Below are positions 1 through 14,900 of a DNA stretch of 64,000 nt, piece after piece. The stretch is from contig OX465102.1 of assembly GCA_949987565.1 (NCBI GenBank), forward strand, positions 31,221,944-31,285,943. The letters are read 5' to 3'. This DNA is from Luidia sarsii (Eukaryota > Echinodermata > Asteroidea > Paxillosida > Luidiidae). The notes beneath the pieces were generated by a model. It searched no databases, was not told the DNA's origin, and worked only from the letters and a program-made list of their open reading frames with translations. The position numbers were made by a program, and so were the translations under genes. The stretch's first letter is position 1. Every line of letters starts with the position of its first letter.

Positions 1-1944
1 ACACCCAACCCTGACAGACACAAAGTACTGAGAATCCTTGCAAGGATAGAGATGACAGATTCAGAGGGTCATATTCTAAGACTCGACACACCCAACCCTG
101 ACAGACACAAAGTACTGAGAATCCTTGCAAGGATAGAGATGACAGATTCAGAGGGTCATATTCTAAGACTCGACACACCCAACCCTGACAGACACAAAGC
201 ACTGAGCATCCGTGCAAGGATAGAGATGACAGATTCAGAGGGTCATATTATAAGACTCGACACACCCAACCCTGGCAGACACAAAACACTGAGCATCCGT
301 GCAAGGATAGAGATGACATATTCAGAGGGTCATATTCTAAGACTAGACACACCCAACCCTGACAGACACGAAACACTGAGCATCCTTGCAAGGATAGAGA
401 TGACAGATTCAGAGGGTCAAATTCTGAGACTCGACACACCCAACCCTGACAGACACAAAGTACTGAGAATCCTTGCAAGGATAGAGATGACAGATTCAGA
501 GGGTCATATTATAAGACTCGACACACCCAACCCTGACAGACACAAAGCACTGAGCATCCGTGCACGGATAGAGATGCCAGATTCAGAGGGTCATATTCTA
601 AGACTCGACACACCCAACCCTGGCAGACACAAAACACTGAGCATCCGTGCAAGGATGGAGATGACAGATTCAGAGGGTCAAATTCTAAGACTCGACACAC
701 CCAACCCTGACAGACACAAAGCACTGAGCATCCGTGCACGGATAGAGATGCCAGATTCAGAGGGTCAAATTCTAAGACTCGACACACCCAACCCTGACAG
801 ACACAAAGCACTGAGCATCCTTGCAAGGATAGAGATGACAGATTCAGAAAGACAAATTCTAAGACTCGACTCTCCCAACCCTGGCAGACACAAAACACTG
901 AGCATCCGTGCAAGGATGGAGATGACAGATTCAGAGAGTCATATTCTAAGACTCGACTCACACCCAACCCTGACAGACACAAAGCACTGAGCATCCGTGC
1001 AAGGATAGAGATGACAGATTCAGAGGGTCATATTCTAAGACTCGACTCACCCAACCCTGGCAGACACAAAACACTGAGCATCCGTGCAAGGATGGAGATG
1101 ACAGATTCAGAGGGTCAAATTCTAAGACTCGACACACCCAATCCTGACAGACACAAAGCACTGAGCATCCGTGCACGGATAGAGATGCCAGATTCAGAGG
1201 GTCATATTCTAAGACTAGACACACCCAACCCTGACAGACACAAAACACTGAGCATCCTTGCAAGGATAGATATGACAGATTCATAAAGACAAATTCTAAG
1301 ACTCGACTCAGCCAAAGCTGACAGACACAAAGCACTGAGCATCCGTGCAAGGATAAAGATGACAGATTCAGAGGGTCATATTCTAAGACTCGACTCACCG
1401 AACCTTGAAAGACACAAAGCACTGAGTATCCGTGCAAGGATAGAAATGTCAGATTCAGAGGTTCATATTCTAAGACTCGACACACCCAACCCTGACAGAC
1501 ACAAAGCACTGAGCATCCGTGCAAGGATAGAGACGACAGATTCAGAGGGTCATATTCTAAGACTCGACACACCCAACCCTGGCAGACACAAAGCACTGAG
1601 CATCCGTGCAAGGATAGAGATGACAGATTCAGAGGGTCATAATTATTATAAGACTCGACACACCCAAACCTGACAGACACAAAGCACTGAGCATCTGTGC
1701 AAGGATAGAGATGACAGATTCAGAGGGTCAAATTCTAAGACTCGACACACCCAACCCTGACAGACACAAAGCACTGAGCATCCGTGCAAGGATAGAGATG
1801 TCAGATTCTGAGGGTCATATTATAAGACTCGACACACCCAAACCTGACAGACACAAAGCACTGAGCATCTGTGCAAGGATAGGGATGACAGATTCAGAGG
1901 GTCATATTCTAAGACTAGACACACCCAACCCTGACAGACACAAA

Positions 1945-2338
1945 ATAACAGCATACTCTCAAACTAAAACTTAATTACTACGACCAATGGTAGCTGAAGC
2001 CAGCCGTCCTCCATGTATACAATGCAGATGGCACTAGCTTCCTGTTACCGTGCGTCCATCGTACCATGCTCTTTGCTTTCCATTGTCTATTGGCATTCAG
2101 AGGAATAGTGCCTATTGGAAATGATTAGGCCAACTGTAATTAAGAATAAAAAAATAAATAAAAACTGCATTTACTATTCGATGTGCACGTTTAAAAATGC
2201 GTGGATAAGAGTATTTTTTTTTTCAAACTTGAATGTCTTTGCAAAACAAAAATGGTCGACGCCAGAAAAGCAGGAAAGGCAGGTTCGAATCCCAGCCAAG
2301 CTGCCTGTTTTCCTTACACGAGGGCAATCTGGCAAAAA
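1945..2338 (+). repeat. Array spacer copy 1, ending in a SINE-like segment
   Basis: About 394 bp of non-tandem sequence between array blocks. It starts ATAACAGCATACTCTC, carries an A-rich stretch and a T run, and ends with a tRNA-like B box GGTTCGAATCCC at 2282 followed by AGCCAAGCTGCCTG and GGCAATCTGGCAAAAAACTG. The last part matches the body and tail of SINE-like copies elsewhere in the window (47.4 kb plus strand, 59.3 and 61.1 kb minus strand). No clear A box was found, so it may be a truncated SINE. The tail flows without a break into the first 87-bp unit. Confidence 0.8.
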
Positions 2339-4279
2339 ACTGAGCATCCGTGCAAGGATAGAGATGACAGATTCAGAGGGTCAATTTCTGAGACTTGACA
2401 CACCCAACCCTGACAGACACAAAACACTGAGCATCCGTGCAAGGATAGAGATGACAGATTCAGAGGGTCAAATTCTAAGACTCGACACACCCAACCCTGA
2501 CAGACACAAAACACTGAGCATCCTTGCAAGGATAGAGATGACAGATTCAGAGGGTCAAATTCTGAGACTCGACACACCCAACCCTGACAGACACAAAGTA
2601 CTGAGAATCCTTGCAAGGATAGAGATGACAGATTCAGAGGGTCATATTCTAAGACTCGACACACCCAACCCTGACAGACACAAAGCACTGAGCATCCGTG
2701 CAAGGATAGAGATGACAGATTCAGAGGGTCATATTATAAGACTTGACACACCCAACCCTGGCAGACACAAAACACTGAGCATCCGTGCAAGGATGGAGAT
2801 GACAGATTCAGAGGGTGAAATTCTAAGACTCGACACACCCAACCCTGACAGACACAAAACACTGAGCATCCGTGCAAGGATAGAGATGACAGATTCAGAG
2901 GGTCATATTATAAGACTCGACACACCCAACCCTGGCAGACACAAAACACTGAGCATCCGTGCAAGGATGGAGATGACAGATTCAGAGGGTCATATTCTAA
3001 GACTCGACACACCCAACCCTGACAGACACAAAGCACTGAGCATCCGTGCACGGATAGAGATGCCAGATTCAGAGGGTCATATTCTAAGACTCGACACACC
3101 CAACCCTGGCAGACACAAAACACTGAGCATCCGTGCAAGGATGGAGATGACAGATTCAGAGGGTCAAATTCTAAGACTCGACACACCCAACCCTGACAGA
3201 CACAAAGCACTGAGCATCCGTGCAAGGATAGAGATGACATATTCAGAGGGTCATATTCTAAGACTAGACACACCCAACCCTGACAGACACGAAACACTGA
3301 GCATCCTTGCAAGGATAGAGATGACAGATTCAGAGGGTCAAATTCTGAGACTCGACACACCCAACCCTGACAGACACAAAGTACTGAGAATCCTTGCAAG
3401 GATAGAGATGACAGATTCAGAGGGTCATATTCTAAGACTCGACACACCCAACCCTGACAGACACAAAGCACTGAGCATCCGTGCAAGGATAGAGATGACA
3501 GATTCAGAGGGTCATATTATAAGACTCGACACACCCAACCTTGGCAGACACAAAACACTGAGCATCTGTGCAAGGATAGAGATGACAGATTCAGAGGGTC
3601 ATATTCTAAGACTCGACTCACCCAACCCTGACAGACACAAAGCACTGAGCATCCGTGCAAGGATAGAGATGACAGATTCAGAGGGTCATATTCTAAGACT
3701 AGACACACCCAACCCTGACAGACACAAAACACTGAGCATCCTTGCAAGGATAGAGATGACAGATTCAGAGGGTCATATTCTAAGACTAGACACACCCAAC
3801 CCTGACAGACACAAAACACTGAGCATCCTTGCAAGGATAGAGATGACAGATTCAGAGGGTCATATTCTAAGACTAGACACACCCAACCCTGACAGACACA
3901 AAACACTGAGCATCCGTGCAAGGATAGAGATGACAGATTCAGAGGGTCATATTCTAAGACTCGACTCACCCAACCCTGACAGACACAAAGCACTGAGCAT
4001 CCGTGCAAGGATAGAGATGACAGATTCAGAGGGTCATATTCTAAGACTAGACACACCCAACCCTGACAGACACAAAACACTGAGCATCCGTGCAAGGATG
4101 GAGATGACAGATTCAGAGGGTCATATTCTAAGACTCGACACACCCAACCCTGACAGACACAAAGCACTGAGCATCCGTGCACGGATAGAGATGACAGATT
4201 CAGAGGGTCAAATTCTAAGACTCGACACACCCAACCCTGACAGACACAAAGCACTGAGCATCCGTGCAAGGATAGAGAT

Positions 4280-6660
4280 GACAGATTCAGAGGGTCATAT
4301 TCTAAGACTCGACTCACCCAACCCTGACAGACACAAAACACTGAGCATCCGTGCAAGGATAGAGATGACAGATTCAGAGGGTCATATTCTAAGACTCGAC
4401 TCACCCAACCCTGACAGACACAAAACACTGAGCATCCGTGCAAGGATAGAGATGACAGATTCAGAGGGTCATATTCTAAGACTCGACACACCCAACCCTG
4501 ACAGACACAAAGCACTGAGCATCCGTGCACGGATAGAGATGACAGATTCAGAGGGTCAAATTCTAAGACTCGACACACCCAACCCTGACAGACACAAAAC
4601 ACTGAGCATCCGTGCAAGGATAGAGATGACAGATTCAGAGGGTCATATTCTAAGACTAGACACACCCAACCCTGACAGACACAAAGCACTGAGCATCCGT
4701 GCAAGGATAGAGATGACAGATTCAGAGGGTCATATTCTAAGACTCGACACACCCAACCCTGGCAGACACAAAGCACTGAGCATCCGTGCAAGGATAGAGA
4801 TGACAGATTCAGAGGGTCATATTCTAAGACTAGACACACCCAACCTTGGCAGACACAAAGCACTGAGCATCCGTGCAAGGATAGAGATGACAGATTCAGA
4901 GGGTCATATTCTAAGACTCGACACACCCAACCCTGACAGACACAAAGCACTGAGCATCCGTGCACGGATAGAGATGCCAGATTCAGAGGGTCATATTATA
5001 AGACTCGACACACCCAACCCTGGCAGACACAAAGCACTGAGCATCTGTGCAAGGATAGGGATGACAGATTCAGAGGGTCATATTCTAAGACTAGACACAC
5101 CCAACCCTGGCAGACACAAAACACTGAGCATCTGTGCAAGGATAGAGATGACAGATTCAGAGGGTTAAATTCTAAGACTTGACACACCCAACCCTGACAG
5201 ACACAAAACACTGAGCATCTGTGCAAGGATAGAGATGACAGATTCAGAGGGTCATATTCTAAGACTAGACACACCCAACCCTGGCAGACACAAAACACTG
5301 AGCATCCGTGCAAGGATAGAGATGACAGATTCAGAGGGTCATATTCTAAGACTAGACACACCCAACCCTGACAGACACAAAACACTGAGCATCCGTGCAA
5401 GGATAGAGATGACAGATTCAGAGGGTCATATTCTAAGACTAGACACACCCAACCCTGACAGACACAAAACACTGAGCATCCGTGCAAGGATAGAGATGAC
5501 AGATTCAGAGGGTCATATTCTAAGACTCGACTCACCCAACCCTGACAGACACAAAACACTGAGCATCCGTGCAAGGATAGAGATGACAGATTCAGAGGGT
5601 CATATTCTAAGACTCGACTCACCCAACCCTGACAGACACAAAACACTGAGCATCCGTGCAAGGATAGAGATGACAGATTCAGAGGGTCATATTCTAAGAC
5701 TCGACACACCCAACCCTGACAGACACAAAGCACTGAGCATCCGTGCACGGATAGAGATGCCAGATTCAGAGGGTTAAATTCTAAGACTCGACACACCCAA
5801 CCCTGACAGACACAAAGCACTGAGCATCCGTGCAAGGATAGAGATGACAGATTCAGAGGGTCATATTCTAAGACTCGACACACCCAACCCTGACAGACAC
5901 AAAGCACTGAGCATCCGTGCAAGGATAGAGATGACAGATTCAGAGGGTCATATTCTAAGACTCGACACACCCAACCCTGACAGACACAAAACACTGAGCA
6001 TCCGTGCAAGGATAGAGATGACAGATTCAGAGGGTCATATTCTAAGACTAGACACACCCAACCCTGACAGACACAAAGCACTGAGCATCCGTGCAAGGAT
6101 AGAGATGACAGATTCAGAGGGTCATATTCTAAGACTCGACACACCCAACCCTGGCAGACACAAAGCACTGAGCATCCGTGCAAGGATAGAGATGACAGAT
6201 TCAGAGGGTCATATTCTAAGACTAGACACACCCAACCTTGGCAGACACAAAGCACTGAGCATCCGTGCAAGGATAGAGATGACAGATTCAGAGGGTCATA
6301 TTCTAAGACTCGACACACCCAACCCTGACAGACACAAAGCACTGAGCATCCGTGCACGGATAGAGATGCCAGATTCAGAGGGTCATATTATAAGACTCGA
6401 CACACCCAACCCTGGCAGACACAAAGCACTGAGCATCTGTGCAAGGATAGGGATGACAGATTCAGAGGGTCATATTCTAAGACTAGACACACCCAACCCT
6501 GGCAGACACAAAACACTGAGCATCTGTGCAAGGATAGAGATGACAGATTCAGAGGGTTAAATTCTAAGACTTGACACACCCAACCCTGACAGACACAAAA
6601 CACTGAGCATCTGTGCAAGGATAGAGATGACAGATTCAGAGGGTCATATTCTAAGACTAG
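4280..6660. repeat. Higher-order repeat of 14-16 units within the array
   Basis: The ordered variant units that end in the stop variant GGGTTAAATT at 5168 are repeated in the same order ending at 6560. That is 1392 bp, or 16 units, apart. Further left the spacing of marker units (the GACTCACCC variants at about 4311 and 5530) is 14 units, so the two blocks differ by two units. The same pair recurs 6573 bp downstream. This shows at least two nested levels of block duplication. The left boundary is approximate. Confidence 0.7.
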
Positions 6661-8517
6661 ACACACCCAACCCTGACAGACACAAAACACTGAGCATCCG
6701 TGCACGGATAGAGATGACAGATTCAGAGGGTCATATTCTAAGACTCGACACACCCAACCCTGACAGACACAAAGCACTGATCATCCGTGCAAGGATAGAG
6801 ATGACAGATTCAGAGGGTTAAATTCTAAGACTTGACACACCCAACCCTGACAGACACAAAGCACTGAGCATCCGTGCACGGATAGAGATGACAGATTCAG
6901 AGGGTCGTATTCTAAGACTAGACACACCTAACCCTGACAGACACAAAACACTGAGCATCCGTGCAAGGATAGAGATGACAGATTCAGAGGGTCATATTCT
7001 AAGACTAGACACACCTAACCCTGACAGACACAAAACACTGAGCATCCGTGCAAGGATAGAGATGACAGATTCAGAGGGTCATATTCTAAGACTAGACACA
7101 CCCAACCCTGACAGACACAAAACACTGAGCATCCGTGCAAGGATAGAGATGACAGATTCAGAGGGTCATATTCTAAGACTAGACACACCCAACCCTGACA
7201 GACACAAAACACTGAGCATCCGTGCAAGGATAGAGATGACAGATTCAGAGGGTCATATTCTAAGACTAGACACACCCAACCCTGACAGACACAAAACACT
7301 GAGCATCCGTGCAAGGATAGAGATGACAGATTCAGAGGGTCATATTCTAAGACTAGACACACCCAACCCTGACAGACACAAAACACTGAGCATCCGTGCA
7401 AGGATAGAGATGACAGATTCAGAGGGTCATATTCTAAGACTCGACTCACCCAACCCTGACAGACACAAAACACTGAGCATCCGTGCAAGGATAGAGATGA
7501 CAGATTCAGAGGGTTAAATTCTAAGACTCGACACACCCAACCCTGACAGACACAAAACACTGAGCATCCGTGCAAGGATAGAGATGACAGATTCAGAGGG
7601 TCATATTCTAAGACTAGACACACCCAACCCTGACAGACACAAAGCACTGAGCATCCGTGCAAGGATAGAGATGACAGATTCAGAGGGTCAAATTCTAAGA
7701 CTCGACACACCCAATCCTGACAGACACAAAGCACTGAGCATCCGTGCACGGATAGAGATGCCAGATTCAGAGGGTCATATTCTAAGACTAGACACACCCA
7801 ACCCTGACAGACACAAAACACTGAGCATCCTTGCAAGGATAGATATGACAGATTCATAAAGACAAATTCTAAGACTCGACTCAGCCAAAGCTGACAGACA
7901 CAAAGCACTGAGCATCCGTGCAAGGATAAAGATGACAGATTCAGAGGGTCATATTCTAAGACTCGACTCACCGAACCTTGAAAGACACAAAGCACTGAGT
8001 ATCCGTGCAAGGATAGAAATGTCAGATTCAGAGGTTCATATTCTAAGACTCGACACACCCAACCCTGACAGACACAAAGCACTGAGCATCCGTGCAAGGA
8101 TAGAGACGACAGATTCAGAGGGTCATATTCTAAGACTCGACACACCCAACCCTGGCAGACACAAAGCACTGAGCATCCGTGCAAGGATAGAGATGACAGA
8201 TTCAGAGGGTCATAATTATTATAAGACTCGACACACCCAAACCTGACAGACACAAAGCACTGAGCATCTGTGCAAGGATAGAGATGACAGATTCAGAGGG
8301 TCAAATTCTAAGACTCGACACACCCAACCCTGACAGACACAAAGCACTGAGCATCCGTGCAAGGATAGAGATGTCAGATTCTGAGGGTCATATTATAAGA
8401 CTCGACACACCCAAACCTGACAGACACAAAGCACTGAGCATCTGTGCAAGGATAGGGATGACAGATTCAGAGGGTCATATTCTAAGACTAGACACACCCA
8501 ACCCTGACAGACACAAA

Positions 8518-8911
8518 ATAACAGCATACTCTCAAACTAAAACTTAATTACTACGACCAATGGTAGCTGAAGCCAGCCGTCCTCCATGTATACAATGCAG
8601 ATGGCACTAGCTTCCTGTTACCGTGCGTCCATCGTACCATGCTCTTTGCTTTCCATTGTCTATTGGCATTCAGAGGAATAGTGCCTATTGGAAATGATTA
8701 GGCCAACTGTAATTAAGAATAAAAAAATAAATAAAAACTGCATTTACTATTCGATGTGCACGTTTAAAAATGCGTGGATAAGAGTATTTTTTTTTTCAAA
8801 CTTGAATGTCTTTGCAAAACAAAAATGGTCGACGCCAGAAAAGCAGGAAAGGCAGGTTCGAATCCCAGCCAAGCTGCCTGTTTTCCTTACACGAGGGCAA
8901 TCTGGCAAAAA
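8518..8911 (+). repeat. Array spacer copy 2, ending in a SINE-like segment
   Basis: Appears identical by eye to the spacer at 1945-2338, shifted by exactly 6573 bp. Its B box is at about 8855. It was carried along by the segmental duplication, so it is not an independent insertion. Confidence 0.85.
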
Positions 8912-11900
8912 ACTGAGCATCCGTGCAAGGATAGAGATGACAGATTCAGAGGGTCAATTTCTGAGACTTGACACACCCAACCCTGACAGACACAAAACAC
9001 TGAGCATCCGTGCAAGGATAGAGATGACAGATTCAGAGGGTCAAATTCTAAGACTCGACACACCCAACCCTGACAGACACAAAACACTGAGCATCCTTGC
9101 AAGGATAGAGATGACAGATTCAGAGGGTCAAATTCTGAGACTCGACACACCCAACCCTGACAGACACAAAGTACTGAGAATCCTTGCAAGGATAGAGATG
9201 ACAGATTCAGAGGGTCATATTCTAAGACTCGACACACCCAACCCTGACAGACACAAAGCACTGAGCATCCGTGCAAGGATAGAGATGACAGATTCAGAGG
9301 GTCATATTATAAGACTTGACACACCCAACCCTGGCAGACACAAAACACTGAGCATCCGTGCAAGGATGGAGATGACAGATTCAGAGGGTGAAATTCTAAG
9401 ACTCGACACACCCAACCCTGACAGACACAAAACACTGAGCATCCGTGCAAGGATAGAGATGACAGATTCAGAGGGTCATATTATAAGACTCGACACACCC
9501 AACCCTGGCAGACACAAAACACTGAGCATCCGTGCAAGGATGGAGATGACAGATTCAGAGGGTCATATTCTAAGACTCGACACACCCAACCCTGACAGAC
9601 ACAAAGCACTGAGCATCCGTGCACGGATAGAGATGCCAGATTCAGAGGGTCATATTCTAAGACTCGACACACCCAACCCTGGCAGACACAAAACACTGAG
9701 CATCCGTGCAAGGATGGAGATGACAGATTCAGAGGGTCAAATTCTAAGACTCGACACACCCAACCCTGACAGACACAAAGCACTGAGCATCCGTGCAAGG
9801 ATAGAGATGACATATTCAGAGGGTCATATTCTAAGACTAGACACACCCAACCCTGACAGACACGAAACACTGAGCATCCTTGCAAGGATAGAGATGACAG
9901 ATTCAGAGGGTCAAATTCTGAGACTCGACACACCCAACCCTGACAGACACAAAGTACTGAGAATCCTTGCAAGGATAGAGATGACAGATTCAGAGGGTCA
10001 TATTCTAAGACTCGACACACCCAACCCTGACAGACACAAAGCACTGAGCATCCGTGCAAGGATAGAGATGACAGATTCAGAGGGTCATATTATAAGACTC
10101 GACACACCCAACCTTGGCAGACACAAAACACTGAGCATCTGTGCAAGGATAGAGATGACAGATTCAGAGGGTCATATTCTAAGACTCGACTCACCCAACC
10201 CTGACAGACACAAAGCACTGAGCATCCGTGCAAGGATAGAGATGACAGATTCAGAGGGTCATATTCTAAGACTAGACACACCCAACCCTGACAGACACAA
10301 AACACTGAGCATCCTTGCAAGGATAGAGATGACAGATTCAGAGGGTCATATTCTAAGACTAGACACACCCAACCCTGACAGACACAAAACACTGAGCATC
10401 CTTGCAAGGATAGAGATGACAGATTCAGAGGGTCATATTCTAAGACTAGACACACCCAACCCTGACAGACACAAAACACTGAGCATCCGTGCAAGGATAG
10501 AGATGACAGATTCAGAGGGTCATATTCTAAGACTCGACTCACCCAACCCTGACAGACACAAAGCACTGAGCATCCGTGCAAGGATAGAGATGACAGATTC
10601 AGAGGGTCATATTCTAAGACTAGACACACCCAACCCTGACAGACACAAAACACTGAGCATCCGTGCAAGGATGGAGATGACAGATTCAGAGGGTCATATT
10701 CTAAGACTCGACACACCCAACCCTGACAGACACAAAGCACTGAGCATCCGTGCACGGATAGAGATGACAGATTCAGAGGGTCAAATTCTAAGACTCGACA
10801 CACCCAACCCTGACAGACACAAAGCACTGAGCATCCGTGCAAGGATAGAGATGACAGATTCAGAGGGTCATATTCTAAGACTCGACTCACCCAACCCTGA
10901 CAGACACAAAACACTGAGCATCCGTGCAAGGATAGAGATGACAGATTCAGAGGGTCATATTCTAAGACTCGACTCACCCAACCCTGACAGACACAAAACA
11001 CTGAGCATCCGTGCAAGGATAGAGATGACAGATTCAGAGGGTCATATTCTAAGACTCGACACACCCAACCCTGACAGACACAAAGCACTGAGCATCCGTG
11101 CACGGATAGAGATGACAGATTCAGAGGGTCAAATTCTAAGACTCGACACACCCAACCCTGACAGACACAAAACACTGAGCATCCGTGCAAGGATAGAGAT
11201 GACAGATTCAGAGGGTCATATTCTAAGACTAGACACACCCAACCCTGACAGACACAAAGCACTGAGCATCCGTGCAAGGATAGAGATGACAGATTCAGAG
11301 GGTCATATTCTAAGACTCGACACACCCAACCCTGGCAGACACAAAGCACTGAGCATCCGTGCAAGGATAGAGATGACAGATTCAGAGGGTCATATTCTAA
11401 GACTAGACACACCCAACCTTGGCAGACACAAAGCACTGAGCATCCGTGCAAGGATAGAGATGACAGATTCAGAGGGTCATATTCTAAGACTCGACACACC
11501 CAACCCTGACAGACACAAAGCACTGAGCATCCGTGCACGGATAGAGATGCCAGATTCAGAGGGTCATATTATAAGACTCGACACACCCAACCCTGGCAGA
11601 CACAAAGCACTGAGCATCTGTGCAAGGATAGGGATGACAGATTCAGAGGGTCATATTCTAAGACTAGACACACCCAACCCTGGCAGACACAAAACACTGA
11701 GCATCTGTGCAAGGATAGAGATGACAGATTCAGAGGGTTAAATTCTAAGACTTGACACACCCAACCCTGACAGACACAAAACACTGAGCATCTGTGCAAG
11801 GATAGAGATGACAGATTCAGAGGGTCATATTCTAAGACTAGACACACCCAACCCTGGCAGACACAAAACACTGAGCATCCGTGCAAGGATAGAGATGACA

Positions 11901-14900
11901 GATTCAGAGGGTCATATTCTAAGACTAGACACACCCAACCCTGACAGACACAAAACACTGAGCATCCGTGCAAGGATAGAGATGACAGATTCAGAGGGTC
12001 ATATTCTAAGACTAGACACACCCAACCCTGACAGACACAAAACACTGAGCATCCGTGCAAGGATAGAGATGACAGATTCAGAGGGTCATATTCTAAGACT
12101 CGACTCACCCAACCCTGACAGACACAAAACACTGAGCATCCGTGCAAGGATAGAGATGACAGATTCAGAGGGTCATATTCTAAGACTCGACTCACCCAAC
12201 CCTGACAGACACAAAACACTGAGCATCCGTGCAAGGATAGAGATGACAGATTCAGAGGGTCATATTCTAAGACTCGACACACCCAACCCTGACAGACACA
12301 AAGCACTGAGCATCCGTGCACGGATAGAGATGCCAGATTCAGAGGGTTAAATTCTAAGACTCGACACACCCAACCCTGACAGACACAAAGCACTGAGCAT
12401 CCGTGCAAGGATAGAGATGACAGATTCAGAGGGTCATATTCTAAGACTCGACACACCCAACCCTGACAGACACAAAGCACTGAGCATCCGTGCAAGGATA
12501 GAGATGACAGATTCAGAGGGTCATATTCTAAGACTCGACACACCCAACCCTGACAGACACAAAACACTGAGCATCCGTGCAAGGATAGAGATGACAGATT
12601 CAGAGGGTCATATTCTAAGACTAGACACACCCAACCCTGACAGACACAAAGCACTGAGCATCCGTGCAAGGATAGAGATGACAGATTCAGAGGGTCATAT
12701 TCTAAGACTCGACACACCCAACCCTGGCAGACACAAAGCACTGAGCATCCGTGCAAGGATAGAGATGACAGATTCAGAGGGTCATATTCTAAGACTAGAC
12801 ACACCCAACCTTGGCAGACACAAAGCACTGAGCATCCGTGCAAGGATAGAGATGACAGATTCAGAGGGTCATATTCTAAGACTCGACACACCCAACCCTG
12901 ACAGACACAAAGCACTGAGCATCCGTGCACGGATAGAGATGCCAGATTCAGAGGGTCATATTATAAGACTCGACACACCCAACCCTGGCAGACACAAAGC
13001 ACTGAGCATCTGTGCAAGGATAGGGATGACAGATTCAGAGGGTCATATTCTAAGACTAGACACACCCAACCCTGGCAGACACAAAACACTGAGCATCTGT
13101 GCAAGGATAGAGATGACAGATTCAGAGGGTTAAATTCTAAGACTTGACACACCCAACCCTGACAGACACAAAACACTGAGCATCTGTGCAAGGATAGAGA
13201 TGACAGATTCAGAGGGTCATATTCTAAGACTAGACACACCCAACCCTGACAGACACAAAACACTGAGCATCCGTGCACGGATAGAGATGACAGATTCAGA
13301 GGGTCATATTCTAAGACTCGACACACCCAACCCTGACAGACACAAAGCACTGATCATCCGTGCAAGGATAGAGATGACAGATTCAGAGGGTTAAATTCTA
13401 AGACTTGACACACCCAACCCTGACAGACACAAAACACTGAGCATCCGTGCAAGGATAGAGATGACAGATTCAGAGGGTCATATTCTAAGACTAGACACAC
13501 CCAACCCTGACAGACACAAAACACTGAGCATCCGTGCAAGGATAGAGATGACAGATTCAGAGGGTCATATTCTAAGACTAGACACACCCAACCCTGACAG
13601 ACACAAAACACTGAGCATCCGTGCAAGGATAGAGATGACAGATTCAGAGGGTCATATTCTAAGACTAGACACACCCAACCCTGACAGACACAAAACACTG
13701 AGCATCCGTGCAAGGATAGAGATGACAGATTCAGAGGGTCATATTCTAAGACTAGACACACCCAACCCTGACAGACACAAAACACTGAGCATCCGTGCAA
13801 GGATAGAGATGACAGATTCAGAGGGTCATATTCTAAGACTAGACACACCCAACCCTGACAGACACAAAACACTGAGCATCCGTGCAAGGATAGAGATGAC
13901 AGATTCAGAGGGTCATATTCTAAGACTCGACTCACCCAACCCTGACAGACACAAAACACTGAGCATCCGTGCAAGGATAGAGATGACAGATTCAGAGGGT
14001 TAAATTCTAAGACTCGACACACCCAACCCTGACAGACACAAAACACTGAGCATCCGTGCAAGGATAGAGATGACAGATTCAGAGGGTCATATTCTAAGAC
14101 TAGACACACCCAACCCTGACAGACACAAAGCACTGAGCATCCGTGCAAGGATAGAGATGACAGATTCAGAGGGTCATATTATAAGACTTGACACACCCAA
14201 CCCTGACAGACACAAAGCACTGAGCATCCGTGCAAGGATAGAGATGACAGATTCAGAGGGTCAAATTCTAAGACTCGACACACCCAACCCTGACAGACAC
14301 AAAACACTGAGCATCCTTGCAAGGATAGAGATGACAGATTCAGAGGGTCATATTCTAAGACTCGACTCACCCAACCCTGACAGACACAAAACACTGAGCA
14401 TCTGTGCAAGGATAGAGATGACAGATTCAGAGGGTTAAATTCTAAGACTTGACACACCCAACCCTGACAGACACAAAACACTGAGCATCCGTGCAAGGAT
14501 AGAGATGACAGATTCAGAGGGTCATATTCTAAGACTAGACACACCCAACCCTGACAGACACAAAACACTGAGCATCCGTGCAAGGATAGAGATGACAGAT
14601 TCAGAGGGTCATATTCTAAGACTAGACACACCCAACCCTGACAGACACAAAGCACTGAGCATCCGTGCAAGGATAAAGATGACAGATTCAGAGGGTCATA
14701 TTCTAAGACTCGACACACCCAACCCTGGCAGACACAAAACACTGAGCATCTGTGCAAGGATAGAGATGACAGATTCAGAGGGTCATATTCTAAGACTAGA
14801 CACACCCAACCCTGACAGACACAAAGCACTGAGCATCTGTGCACGGATAGAGATGACAGATTCAGAGGGTTAAATTCTAAGACTTGACACACCCAACCCT

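Larger units (their letters stand above)
1100..14158. repeat. 6573-bp tandem segmental duplication inside the 87-bp array
   Basis: Sequence from about 1100 to 7672 recurs from about 7673 to 14158 at an offset of 6573 bp. The copy includes the whole non-tandem spacer and the exact order of variant units. Late in the second copy (after about 13400) the offset falls to 6486 bp, which is one 87-bp unit fewer. By eye the copies differ at very few bases. This points to a recent unequal exchange or block amplification, though an assembly duplication cannot be excluded. Part of the same block (about 16570-18850) is seen again at an offset of 8839 bp from the second copy. Confidence 0.9.
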
